Shown in pieces: positions 18,785 through 28,033 of a stretch of DNA of 64,000 bases. Position 1 is the stretch's first letter, and each line of letters opens with the position of its first letter. Both the position numbers and the translations under genes were made by a program. Origin of the DNA: CAWBBA01 sp963741625 (GTDB taxonomy: Bacteria > Desulfobacterota > Desulfomonilia > Desulfomonilales > Desulfomonilaceae); assembly GCA_963741625.1 (NCBI GenBank), contig CAVUIT010000002.1, positions 124,001 through 188,000 of the forward strand. The letters run 5' to 3'. The notes under the pieces are model-generated. The model saw only the letters and a program-made list of their open reading frames with translations. It ran no database searches and was not told the origin of the DNA.

Positions 18785-19385
18785 AGATGAGGAGAGAGCA
18801 GATTGATACCCGTTCCTCAAGCGCTTGCGGAGAGGGTCGCTGTGTAGTTGTGCGATCACTCGTTTTGGGCGGGTCTCGGCCTCCCTGGCCTTTCTTGGGG
18901 ACTTTGATTTGCTGGAGTGTCTTTTCGGCGAGCCTGACCTCTGCTGGCGAAGCAGAGCGGTATAGCTTACCAGAGGAAGACCCTTGCCATCGACCACCAC
19001 CATGCACTTTGTTCCTTTTCCCCTCTTGGTTTTCCCGACCGCTGGACCCCTTTTTTTGCGGGGAAGAAGCTCGCATCGATGAAGGACTCTTCCCAGTCGA
19101 GCACCGCGTTGGCATGCAACTAGGAGAGAAAGGCGCTCCACATATCTTTCAGTGCTTCGGCCTCGTACCGTTCTTTCAAGCGACGCCAACACGTGGAGGG
19201 ATGCGGATGCTGTCAGGAAGGTCTTTCTATCGGGCTCCTGTCTTGAGTATCCATAATATTCCCTCAAACAACAAGCGATCATCGGCCCTTGGACGGCCTC
19301 TCTACGGGACGACAGGCCTCTTGGGAATGAGGGGCTCGATCTTCTTCCACTGTTCCTCCGTAAGGTACACGACTCGTCTGCTCAC
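18785..19385 (-). pseudogene. IS5-family transposase remnant
   Basis: Reading the minus strand from GTG 19385 gives VYLTEEQWKKIEPLIPK, then after a break RGRPRADDRLLFEGILWIL. Later frames give AVGKTKRGKGTK, MVVVDGKGLPL, SPAEVRLAEKTLQQIKVP and DPLRKRL. These are consecutive parts of an IS5-group DDE transposase, split over all three frames by several indels. I could not identify terminal inverted repeats. It is inactive as written. Confidence 0.8.
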
Positions 19386-19775
19386 CGGACTTACCTCCGG
19401 CGAGATGCATATACCAAAAATATAAAGAATACAAGGGCTTATTTCATACATGATATCACATGGTTACGCCTTATCGGAGGTTTTGCAACCGCTCTAGCTA
19501 CAAACTTCAGAAAAGTGTTCTTTTGTCAAAAGACTTCATAGATCGGCTGCCTAATCGGGCGCTTGGCCTGACGGCTATTCCGCTGCACTTTATACTGGCA
19601 GGTGAGCTTGGAGGTTGTCAAATGCGGGAGCTGTGGAGCGTCGCTCGTCAAGATAGCCGAAAGCGGGACAAACCGGGCGAGACTTACTGACCAGATGGGC
19701 CGGGGCAGCGATTCTACATGACAAAAACTCTTGGAAGGAGCCTACGAACCGGTGACAGGGAAATGCCCCTAGCTG
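19386..19775. other. intergenic region after the IS remnant
   Basis: No gene is seen. The stretch around 19400-19460 is AT-rich. It probably includes the undetermined outer end of the insertion sequence. Confidence 0.4.
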
Positions 19776-20036
19776 ATGAAGCTTCTACTTAATATAGCAA
19801 ATATTTATCTCATAACACTTTCTTTGGCGGAAATAACGCTACGATTATGCCACAAGATTTACCCTCATATATCTTCTACGAGAACTCCTATAATCGTTTT
19901 CGTGGCAAGCCTCTTGCCGACGACTATGACTTTCGACTGAATTCCAGAGGATTCAAGGATGTGGAGCGGAAGAAGGAGAAAGAGCCCAACGTGTACCGAA
20001 ACCTGGGGCTTGGAAATTCCTTGGCCTTTGGGGTGG
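19776..20036 (+). pseudogene. truncated SGNH-hydrolase copy (N-terminal part only)
   Basis: From ATG 19776 the frame gives MKLLLNIANIYLITLSLAEI, a membrane anchor, then a one-base loss (TTACCC where the second copy has TTACCCC) shifts it into the frame of NRFRGKPLADDYDFRLNSRG. The copy stops resembling the other after FGVV near 20036. The block I serine motif is GNS instead of GDS. Lacking the rest of the enzyme, it cannot be functional. Confidence 0.75.
19776..20036 (+). repeat. direct repeat, copy A (partner 21515-21775)
   Basis: About 260 bases match 21515-21775 closely, differing by scattered substitutions and several one-base indels. The two copies flank the methyltransferase gene in the same orientation, 1.74 kb apart. 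Confidence 0.85.
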
Positions 20037-20103
20037 TTCCCCTGATACCCAAAGGGCACCCGGATGGTCCCGCCACAAGGTCCGAAGGAGGCAAAACCCC
20101 AAA

Positions 20104-21259
20104 ATGACAAGATCGCCGCATAATTCAAGCTTGATTGATCAAATTCGTGAACATCTGCCAATTTTGAGATGTCCCCTGAGCAAGCAGAGTTTGCGTGCGC
20201 TAGAGATGTGGGAAACTGATCAATTGAACTCGTGCATAGCAAAGAAGGAATGTCTGCATCATGATGGCACGCTGGTACTAAAAAGTCTTGAGAGTGGGGG
20301 GATCATCTCACTCGATGGGAAATTCATCTACCGAGTGCAAGAGGGCATTCTCTGCATGTTACCTGACCATGCGATATTGCGGCCAAATGACTTCTCCAAG
20401 CACGAAGGCAAAATGGGAATACCCACTTCGCGACAGGAAGTGCAAGAGTTCTATGACCGCATGGGATGGAAGAAAGTCGACGAAAAAACCTATTCTGATG
20501 CATCTCAGTTCGAGGACCTGCGCGCTGTGTCAAGTGATTATATTTCGAACTGCCATCGGCGAGTGACAAGATACATACAAAAGAGCGGCAGATATATTCT
20601 CGATGCGGCCTCCGGTCCCATACAGTACAGAGGAATACCTTGATTACTCCAAGAATTACGATTGCAGAATTTGTGTTGACATATCGCTATTAGCCCTCAA
20701 AGAAGCTTCGGGAAGGATTGGCCAAAAGGGCCTCTTCATTCAAGCTAATATCACGAATCTTCCTCTTGCGGAGAACTGCGTAGACGCCGTCATTTCGCTT
20801 CATACTATTTACCACGTGCCGTCCGAAGAGCAATTCCTTGCGTTCCGAGAACTCCACCGGGTATTGAAGCCGGGAACTACGGCAGCGATTGTCTACTCCT
20901 GGGGATGGCGTTCACCGTTGATGACGCTCATGCTGCTCCCGTTCGCTGTGCTCAGGTGGCCGTTGCGTCTATTCCGACTACTGAGAGCCCGACTGACAAA
21001 GCCTGTTGGCACGACCAACGAGCCCACGCTATATTTTTCTTGCCATCGACGTAAGAGACTGGAAGCAGAACTCAGAAAATTCTGTGATTTTGATCTGTTG
21101 GTATGGCGGAGTGTGAATATCCTTTTTTTGCGTGTCTATTGTCACTCCTGGCTGTTCGGAAAGCAACTTCTCTCGTTGGTTGTCTCCTTGGAGGAGACAT
21201 ACCCCCGGTTTTTTGGAAAACTCGGCGCTTACCCATTGATCGTGATGCGCAAACGGTGA
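20104..21259 (+). pseudogene. methyltransferase (type 11), split by one frameshift
   Basis: Starts at ATG 20104 with GGAGG upstream. The first 179 residues contain a Trm112-like start (LRCPLSKQSL) and run to ILDAASGP, which is motif I of a SAM methyltransferase. One extra base near 20630 (CAGTACAGAGGAA) moves the frame; the second part continues EEYLDYSKNYDCRICVDIS, then VDAVISLHTIYHVPSEEQF and LHRVLKPGTTAAIVYSWG. Corrected, it is a 384-residue enzyme, most similar to those modifying sugars or lipids. Sequence error and real mutation cannot be distinguished here. Confidence 0.8.
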
Positions 21260-21514
21260 CCATTTCGGAGACATGCGCCATCAGGACACGCGCTGTTGTG
21301 ATTTCAGGAAAGAGACAGAGTTTGTGCTACCCTGAGAGTATGAAACGCGCGGAGAATTGATCTTATGAAGTCACGTATAGGGATGTGGGGAGGCAGGGAC
21401 AAGGCACACGACCCCGCGGGGAGAGGGGGAGAGGAGATAGAAGTTAGGAAAGGAGTGCTTAGGTCTGGGCACTTCAGAAGGAGCTAATGACTGGTGGCAA
21501 GAAAATTTCCTAAG

Positions 21515-21775
21515 ATGCTTAAGCTTCTACTAATATAGCAATAATTTCTCTATAACACTTTCTTGGCGGAAATAGCGCTGCGATTATGCCACAAGATTTA
21601 CCCCTCATATATCTTCTACGAGAACTCTATAATCGTTTTCGTGGCAAGCCTTTTGCCGACGACTATGACTTTCGCCTGAATTCCAGAGGATTAAGGATGT
21701 GGAACGGAAGAAGGAGAAAGAGCCCGACGTGTACCGGATCCTGGGGCTTGGAGATTCCTTCGCCTTTGGAGTGGT
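21515..21775 (+). repeat. direct repeat, copy B (partner 19776-20036)
   Basis: Second copy of the 260-bp direct repeat. It holds the beginning of the longer SGNH gene, so this is probably the parental copy. Confidence 0.85.
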
Positions 21776-22549
21776 GCGTACAGTAATTTCTTGACGCTAT
21801 TGGAAAAGCAACTCAGCCACTGTGGCAAGATAGAGGTCATGAACATGGGTATTCCGTGGCTTGACCCTGAAGACTATCTCTCGATCTTGGTCCATGAAGG
21901 CCTGGAGTTTAATCCCGATCTGGTGATGGTCTGCTTCTTTATCGGGAATGATTTCTGCCGAACGATAGGAGCGTCTATTCATATTCGTATGTGGCTTCAT
22001 TGATGAAATTTCTCTATGACCTCCACAGCAGTTACGAGGGTCAGATTTACAACGGAAAGTCAGTGTATGAGGATGACAAACGGACTTTGACGGATGACGA
22101 CTACATGCACTGTGAGAACGGGAGAAGTCGCATTTTTGTCAAGAATTACGATAAGTTTCAGGGGCTCTTCGATGGGGCCGTTACCCCGTTGCGCGAGATG
22201 AAAGAAATATGCCGAGCCAGAGGTATAGATCTACTGGTCGTCATGATCCCCGATGAGGTGCAAGTGAACTCCGCGGTTCAATTGGAAGTTGTGACTGCAT
22301 CCGATCATAGCCCGGATCAGTTTGACTTTGCACTCCCAAACAGGATGATGTCCCGCGAACTTGAAAACATGAAGGTCAAACAGCTTGATTTGCTGAAGCC
22401 GTTCAAACAGGCTTCCACGCGCGAGCCGACTTTACAAGCCAAACGACACCCACTGGAACATCGCGGGAAATAGGCTGGCCGCAGAGGTAATCGGGAATCA
22501 GATTAGTAATGCCATCTTAACCAATTGTCGTGGCAGGGACAGACATTAA
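21515..22549 (+). pseudogene. SGNH/GDSL hydrolase-like protein with several frameshifts
   Basis: Joined across frames, the gene encodes an N-terminal anchor, NRFRGKPFADDYDF, the block I motif YRILGLGDSFAFGVV (nucleophile Ser), MVCFFIGNDF (block III Asn) and at the end DTHWNIAGNRLAAEVIG, the catalytic Asp-x-x-His block V region. It therefore looks like a complete SGNH hydrolase of the kind that modifies exported polysaccharides, about 340 residues. At least five one-base indels break it (near 21530, 21690, 21780, 21975 and 22425). The last part reaches TAA 22547-22549. Confidence 0.78.
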
Positions 22550-22594
22550 CTTACGCAGGTTCGCTTCGCCCTCTTTCCGGCCACGAACTCCCCT

Positions 22595-24130
22595 TCAATC
22601 AATCCCATCCCCTCTAAGGACCACTAGTATTGTTTTTAACATGATGAACACGTCCAGGAAAAAGCCCTGATGCTTGAGATAGTAGAGGTCCAGTTCTATC
22701 CGCTTGGCAAGTGATGGGTCTCCCCTGCTCATTACCTGCTGATAGCCGGTGATGCCCGGTTTGGCCTTGAGCCTGCGCCGTTCCCACGGTTCGTACCTCT
22801 CCGCGAGTCCAACCCACTCGGGTCTTGGTCCCACGACGCTCATATCTCCCCGCAACACATTGATAAGCTGAGGAATTTCGTCAAGGCCCGATCGTCGAAG
22901 AAATCTGCCGATCGAGGTTACTCGCGGATCTCGGGGAATCTTGTAGACCGGCTCTGCCAGGCTGTCTAAGTCTATGATGTTTCTGAGCTGTTCGTCAGCA
23001 TCCGGCACCATGGAGCGGAACTTGTACATTGGAAAAGGCTTCCCGTACATGCCCATTCGCTCCTGCGAGTAGAAAATCGGTCCTTTACTGGTCAGCTTGA
23101 TGAGTAGTGCTATTGCCAACCAGAGCGGAAGCCCGAGAACCAGTGTCACGACAGATATTCCGACGTCCATTACTCGCTTGGCAATTGCATAAGCCGGGTG
23201 AAGCGCAGAATCCTGTAACAACACGAGCGGAACACCCGCGAAACTTCCGACTTCCGTGCGGGTTACAGCCACGTCGAGAAAATCCGGGACCATGTAATAA
23301 GAAATGTTCTTTTCTTCGCAAAAGTTCAGAGCCCGAATCAGACTTTCTCTGCTTGCCGTGTCGTCTTCGGACGGCAGTCCTCCGCCGACTACGAGCAGCT
23401 TGTCAAAAGGCGTCCGGTCGTAGATCCGCTCAAGATCGGAGCTTACACCGAGGATAGGGATGTCGTCAGGATATGCTCGCGGTCGATTCTCCCATTCAAG
23501 CCGACCGATTACGTGCGTGCAGCGGTTTCTCTCTCTGAGCCGATCCACGAGCGCAGCGGCATTCTTGTTCCATCCGACCATCAGAATCCTGTACGCTGTA
23601 AAACACCGTTCATCAAGACGACGTGCCAGAGCGCGGAAACAAACCCTCACGACAATCAGCAACGTTCCAGCGACGACAAAGACCGTCACGTACACCAACC
23701 TTGACAGCAGCAACTGGCGGAACATAAAAGAGACGATCATCAGAAAGCCGGTGGCATACAAACCTGTGATCATGACCGTTCGGATCTGTCCGGCCAGTTG
23801 AGTCGAGAAATGTAGGTCACTCCGGTAGCTCTGGTCCTTCCAGAGTAGAAAGACCCACATCCCCGCCCATAGGATGGACGCCTTCAGGTAAGGGGCGAAT
23901 GGAGGGACCGGGACCGACAGACCCAAAATCTCGTCACCGGGGAGATCCAGATAGAACCTAACATAGTAGGCCCCAATGAAGCAGACGAGGCAAATCGAGA
24001 GATCAAGGCCAAAAAGGATTTGGCCGCGATTGGTCCAGAGGCGAGCGAATACAGCGGGGACTACCGGCTTTTCAGGTACGAAGACTTGCTCTTGGGTTAT
24101 CTGTCTGGCCATTTCGGACTGACTCGCCAT
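22595..24130 (-). CDS. polyprenyl glycosylphosphotransferase (initiating sugar transferase)
   Basis: 511 residues from ATG 24130, chosen for the AAGGGAGA site just before it (an ATG at 24178 has none). The N-terminal half has about four membrane helices and a CoA-binding-like Rossmann region (KLLVVGGGLPSEDD). After a fifth helix comes the WbaP/WcaJ catalytic domain: KRVMDVGISVVTLVLGLPLW, YKFRSMVPDADE, FLRRSGLDEIPQLINVLRG, MSVVGPRPE, KAKPGITGYQQV. It transfers a sugar-1-phosphate to undecaprenyl phosphate, starting the repeat unit. Confidence 0.93.
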   Translation of the reverse strand: MASQSEMARQITQEQVFVPEKPVVPAVFARLWTNRGQILFGLDLSICLVCFIGAYYVRFYLDLPGDEILGLSVPVPPFAPYLKASILWAGMWVFLLWKDQSYRSDLHFSTQLAGQIRTVMITGLYATGFLMIVSFMFRQLLLSRLVYVTVFVVAGTLLIVVRVCFRALARRLDERCFTAYRILMVGWNKNAAALVDRLRERNRCTHVIGRLEWENRPRAYPDDIPILGVSSDLERIYDRTPFDKLLVVGGGLPSEDDTASRESLIRALNFCEEKNISYYMVPDFLDVAVTRTEVGSFAGVPLVLLQDSALHPAYAIAKRVMDVGISVVTLVLGLPLWLAIALLIKLTSKGPIFYSQERMGMYGKPFPMYKFRSMVPDADEQLRNIIDLDSLAEPVYKIPRDPRVTSIGRFLRRSGLDEIPQLINVLRGDMSVVGPRPEWVGLAERYEPWERRRLKAKPGITGYQQVMSRGDPSLAKRIELDLYYLKHQGFFLDVFIMLKTILVVLRGDGID

Positions 24131-24243
24131 GCTTCTCCCTTCAAATCGCGAACGGCGAATGATGCTGTATTCCGTCATGACCGCAACAATTGTCTGCCGC
24201 CGCCCTTTGGCTGGTAATTGCGAAAGCCACTTTATTCAATATT

Positions 24244-24256
24244 GTTAATTATTAAC
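24244..24256. promoter_or_regulatory. perfect 13-bp palindrome between divergent polysaccharide genes
   Basis: GTTAATTATTAAC is a perfect inverted repeat about one base. It lies in the 200-bp AT-rich region between the sugar transferase and the polymerase genes, where both promoters should be, and could be an operator. No regulator gene is adjacent. Confidence 0.3.
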
Positions 24257-24331
24257 AGGTCCAATAGACAATGTCTAGCATTTTGCTATGCACTTGGCGT
24301 AAAGTGACAAATTTAACCCTTCCAAGAGGAG

Positions 24332-25732
24332 GTGGGCGCAATCAACGAAAGGGTTTCAAGCATTGTTTCCGGAGGGCTCACAACTGCCTCAATCGGCGAA
24401 AAAGCCGCTTGGATAGTATTCTGCTTGACATCGCTGCAACTGGCGTTTCTCAGCCCATATATAATAGTCATTCAAGGTGACCGGGCGAATGTTTTCTCTG
24501 CGATCCTGTGTGCAGTGAGTCTGGTTGTAGCTCTTGCTTTCCGGAAAAAAGACTCAGTCTGCGCCAACGTGTCCGAGATCGTGATATCTCTCGTGATGCT
24601 CCTCCTGGTTTTCTTTAGCGGACTCTTTAGCCTTACACCGGGGCCGTCGTCAGTGAGAGGGTTTACGATCCTTGCGTCCGGCCTCGGAGGATTTTGGTGC
24701 GCAAGGATCCTCCTTACCTCCCGTGAAAGGCAGCATCATTTTCAGTGGTTGTGCTTATTCCTGTTGTGCGGGATCCTCGTTCTGAGCGCAGCCAGCATGG
24801 TAGTAAGCGGCAGCATTTATGAATTCGTGGACTCGCATTGGCACCCTGTAGCCGACAGACTCATTCTGCTTTCTTTTGCCCCGCTGGCCCTACTGAGTGC
24901 GAGGTCGCGCTGGGCTGTGGCGGCTGCAGTGCTCTTGCTCTTTGCTAGCTACATAATACTCTTGTTTGGAGCCCGGACTGCTGCAATGGGGTCGGCCGTG
25001 GTTATTCCGATACTCCTGGGCATTTTTGCCGCGGTTCTCCGCGAATGGCGGCTCAAGCAGGTCGCGGTTCTTCTATTAGTGCTATTTGCGGTTTCTCTGG
25101 TAGCAGGAAACCACTTTTTTTATCATGATCCCAATTTGGTGAAAAAATGGGATCGACAGGGTGAATCAGTGGCTTATAGAGCGGAGAATATCTTCTTCTC
25201 CTGGAAGATTGCCACCGATCATCCCGTACTGGGAATCGGTCTGCTGGCTCCCCGCACTGAGATCCTGGAGCATTACCAACCGAGGTACCCGTATGTCTCC
25301 AAAGAGACATTTGTGCAGTGGACGAACCGCTTGAGGACTTCTGAAAACATGTTCCTTACATTTATGGCCGATTTAGGCTTTCCCTTCACGATAATTTACA
25401 CAGCTTCAGTCATCTTTCTCATGTTCAAGCTGCTACAAATGATTTTTCACCCGCCGGTCGCGTTCATTTTCCACCCGCTGGTACTTCTGCTGCCGATTTC
25501 CGGAGCGCTTCTTCACTACCAGGTGGTAGACGGTCTCCTGCATCCGCAGCTAAGCTGGTTTTTTCACATCTTGTTAGGTTTAGTACCGGTTTCAGCGAAA
25601 CTCTCCCCAACACCCGCGGTCCGCACCAAGAATGTACTGCTCAGGATAGTAGCTTTCGGGGCGATTGTCGCTGCCGGGCTCTTTCTGGGGCGTTTGTTGC
25701 CGCCGGGGTTCCCCCTGTTCCTTTTCAAGTAA
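24332..25732 (+). CDS. O-antigen ligase/polymerase-like membrane protein (Wzy/WaaL type)
   Basis: 466 residues with about 10-12 membrane helices and one larger periplasmic loop (about 265-330) containing RAENIFFSWKIATDHPVLGIG and SENMFLTFMADLGFP. This is the usual layout of the O-antigen ligase superfamily, in which the loop carries catalytic residues. GTG 24332 directly abuts AGAGGAGG, so the real start may be slightly different. Divergent from the sugar transferase gene. Confidence 0.82.
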   Translation: MGAINERVSSIVSGGLTTASIGEKAAWIVFCLTSLQLAFLSPYIIVIQGDRANVFSAILCAVSLVVALAFRKKDSVCANVSEIVISLVMLLLVFFSGLFSLTPGPSSVRGFTILASGLGGFWCARILLTSRERQHHFQWLCLFLLCGILVLSAASMVVSGSIYEFVDSHWHPVADRLILLSFAPLALLSARSRWAVAAAVLLLFASYIILLFGARTAAMGSAVVIPILLGIFAAVLREWRLKQVAVLLLVLFAVSLVAGNHFFYHDPNLVKKWDRQGESVAYRAENIFFSWKIATDHPVLGIGLLAPRTEILEHYQPRYPYVSKETFVQWTNRLRTSENMFLTFMADLGFPFTIIYTASVIFLMFKLLQMIFHPPVAFIFHPLVLLLPISGALLHYQVVDGLLHPQLSWFFHILLGLVPVSAKLSPTPAVRTKNVLLRIVAFGAIVAAGLFLGRLLPPGFPLFLFK

Positions 25733-25781
25733 TTAGAGGGCGATCCGCGGGGTTGTCGGTGGATCCGGTTCGGCCAGGGCG

Positions 25782-26237
25782 CTACCGTTTGAAGCCGGAT
25801 TTGGAGTATTCCGCTGTCACTTCGATGGATATTCCCCCGCGGGCATTCATCAGACCCCGTACGCGTGCCCACCGGGGTTCGCAGGCAGCTACCAGATCAT
25901 CAAGGATCCTATTGGTGATCTCTTCATGAAACATGCCGGTGTTGCGGAAGGAAAAGAGGTATAGTTTCAGTGACTTCGATTCGATACACTTCCGGTCTGG
26001 AATGTAGGTGATGTAGATTCTTGCAAAATCAGGTTGCCCTGTTATAGGGCATAGGCTGGTGAATTCCGGGCAATCGAATTCTATCGTATAGTCACGAGAC
26101 GCGTATTTGTTCAGGAAATTCTCGAGCTTCACTTTATCAGGGCTGTCCGGATATTGCGTCCTGCACTTCTTGAGCACCGTCAGATTATCAAAATCGTCCT
26201 TAGTCACAATCCCACCGAGTTCGATCCTTGAGATCAC
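25782..26237 (-). CDS. queF: NADPH-dependent 7-cyano-7-deazaguanine reductase
   Basis: A short (unimodular) QueF that reduces preQ0 to preQ1 in queuosine synthesis. Key features: catalytic Cys in EFTSLCPITGQPDFA, NADPH motif ESKSLKLYLFSFRN, FHEE and the C-terminal RGGIS. The frame starts at GTG 26237; homologues start near the VTKDDF segment, so GTG 26207 is a credible alternative. It stands alone without other que genes. Confidence 0.93.
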   Translation of the reverse strand: MISRIELGGIVTKDDFDNLTVLKKCRTQYPDSPDKVKLENFLNKYASRDYTIEFDCPEFTSLCPITGQPDFARIYITYIPDRKCIESKSLKLYLFSFRNTGMFHEEITNRILDDLVAACEPRWARVRGLMNARGGISIEVTAEYSKSGFKR

Positions 26238-26328
26238 CTTCCGGTCTCGTTAGCCTATCAAAGGCCGCACTGCCGGTGTTTGATACTAATTCGCTTTCCG
26301 TCAGGGAATTCTGAGCTGCGAAAAATTC

Positions 26329-26404
26329 GTCATTCCCGCGAAGGCGGGAATCCAGTCTTGCTCGCTATAACCACCTTCTGGATTCCGGCCTGCGCGGGAA
26401 TGAC
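26329..26404. repeat. palindromic repeat (GTCATTCCCGCG... type)
   Basis: Two inverted arms, GTCATTCCCGCGAAGGCGGG and the matching CCTGCGCGGGAATGAC, surround a short variable centre. A related half is found at 39199-39225. This is the common proteobacterial REP-like element. Confidence 0.8.
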
Positions 26405-26547
26405 AGGTTAGCGGATTCTCGTGTTTCTTCTACGCTATGTTACTCATTTGAACGAACATTCGAATGAGCCGTAGCCAGGCAAGAGATTAGCGCGTTAGCT
26501 CAGGATGGTCAAGCCCAAGCCCTCAGAAGTAACAAGCATTACGTTAC

Positions 26548-26615
26548 GTGGGGCGGGCTTTCCAGCCCGCCTGTTCGTCAGCTTGGGTGAAGGCAGGCTG
26601 GAAAGCCCGCCCCAC
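26548..26615. repeat. palindromic repeat (GTGGGGCGGGCTTTCCAGCC type)
   Basis: GTGGGGCGGGCTTTCCAGCC at the left is repeated in inverted orientation at the right, with a 25-nt centre. Related elements lie at 29461-29516, 37861-37967 and 39332-39390. A short open frame across it has no coding value. Confidence 0.8.
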
Positions 26616-26831
26616 AAGGGCAATGACACCTACCCTCCGGACAGTGAATACTTGCCGGTGGAGCATTTGTGTGGGCTCGCGACCGAACCTCCCGTCCAGA
26701 ACTGGATAACCCACGCGGGACTTAAGCAATAAGCATAAATTTCCTGTATACTCGGCCTTACTATGGCCGGGTTTTCACCCGGACTGGACCTTTTGAGCAG
26801 GACAGGGCGCGGAGCCGGCGAAAACAGGAAT

Positions 26832-27643
26832 ATGAATATTATGATTCAGGATGTGTCCATCGGTGGATACGTTCCCGGCGACTCGGTGCTGCACCGACTG
26901 GACCCCAGGACAAAGCTGATCGGTTTGATTGTGCTTCTCATCGGCGTATTTGCAACGCGTACCGACGTTGGCCTGCTGATAACTTGCTGCGTGGTGCTGA
27001 CTCTGATCTTCCTGTGTGCGTGTTGGATGGCGGGTCTGGTGGTGGGGCTTGCTTCGCTTTTCGTGGATGCTGTTGATCGCCGCGGGGATCAATATGCTCT
27101 TCAACTCGGGCGGCCAACCCATGATGATTGGCCAATGGGAGCTTCCCATAACAGAGCAGGGCATGCACACCAGCTTGACGCTTTCGCTTCAGCTTCTGCT
27201 GGCAATAATCCTATCTATGGTCCTGACCTTTACAACAACTCCACGTGACCTGACTAGAGGCACGGAGCGTCTAGCCCGGCCATTGAAACGCCTTCGCGTG
27301 CCAGTGGAAGAGGCCGGCGTCATACTGTTGTTGGCAATGCGCTTTGTGCCGCTGCTACAACAGGAGCTGCGGACCACTGTTGAGGCTCAGAAGTCTCGGG
27401 GAGTCGAATTCGGGCAGGGTGGAGTTGTCGCAAGATCCAAAAATCTTGTCGCCGTACTGGTCCCCGCGTTGATGGGTACTCTCAGACGAAGCGACCTGCT
27501 TGCCGTCGCTATGACTGCCGCGTGGTTTTCGGCCCGGGAAGCCCAGATCGGAATATAAGCCCCTACATTTTGCTACACTCGACTTTGGGGCGTTCATTTT
27601 TCTGGCGCTTTTTTCTCTTTGTTGTCTATTCATATTCAGATAG
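26832..27643 (+). pseudogene. ECF transporter T component (EcfT/CbiQ), two frameshifts
   Basis: From ATG 26832 the frame gives GGYVPGDSVLHRLDPRTKLI, the typical EcfT start, and the first helices. One extra base near 27020-27050 shifts to WWWGLLRFSWMLLIAAGINM, with first coupling motif SRG (AQKSRGVEFG). A second shift near 27515 leads to PRGFRPGKP, the second coupling motif, and a last helix (FIFLALFSLCCLFIF) ending at TAG 27643. Without the second shift the coupling Arg would be missing. Corrected, it is a normal T component of about 270 residues. No A or S component is adjacent. Confidence 0.78.
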
Positions 27644-27687
27644 ATTTGTTCGTCTCAATTTGATTGCACGAGGTATGGGAGGAAACC

Positions 27688-27969
27688 ATGAGCACGGGTG
27701 ATTCACCCTGGGATAAAAAGATCCTGAACAATATGAAACCAGGCGCAGTGACATTTGCATGGGACGATGGGGAGGTCAGGACAATATCTGCTCCCGAGGG
27801 GACACTCGACACGATGAAGTCAGCCTGGGAATGGATAGATGTCCAGATGAAGGAGCTTCAGGCCGAAAAAAGCCGTCCTCGAACTATTTGTTTCAGACTT
27901 TCGAGCGGCGAGTTCAGGGGATTGAAGTTCCCTGACTGGAGGCCAGGATTCATGGAGGAGTCTGAGTAA
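27688..27969 (+). CDS. small hypothetical protein
   Basis: 93 residues from ATG 27688, with GGGAGG upstream; a TTG at 27664 is less likely. Soluble, acidic, no signal peptide. TFAWDDGEVRTI and CFRLSSGEFRGLKFPDW look like beta strands. I do not recognise a family. It stands alone between the EcfT gene and the convergent kinase gene. Confidence 0.65.
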   Translation: MSTGDSPWDKKILNNMKPGAVTFAWDDGEVRTISAPEGTLDTMKSAWEWIDVQMKELQAEKSRPRTICFRLSSGEFRGLKFPDWRPGFMEESE

Positions 27970-28033
27970 TAAGACCCGGCCGCAGTCTAATCACGCTGAA
28001 GACTTCGCTACACTTAGCTCGACTCCCAAGTGT

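Noticed and set aside
26505..26732. Plus-strand frame of 75 codons
   Set aside because: It crosses the palindromic repeat at 26548-26615, so its apparent coding value is an artefact.
27016..27050. Programmed +1 frameshift in EcfT
   Set aside because: No slippery site or recoding context is known for this family, and a second unrelated shift exists in the same gene; error or mutation is simpler.
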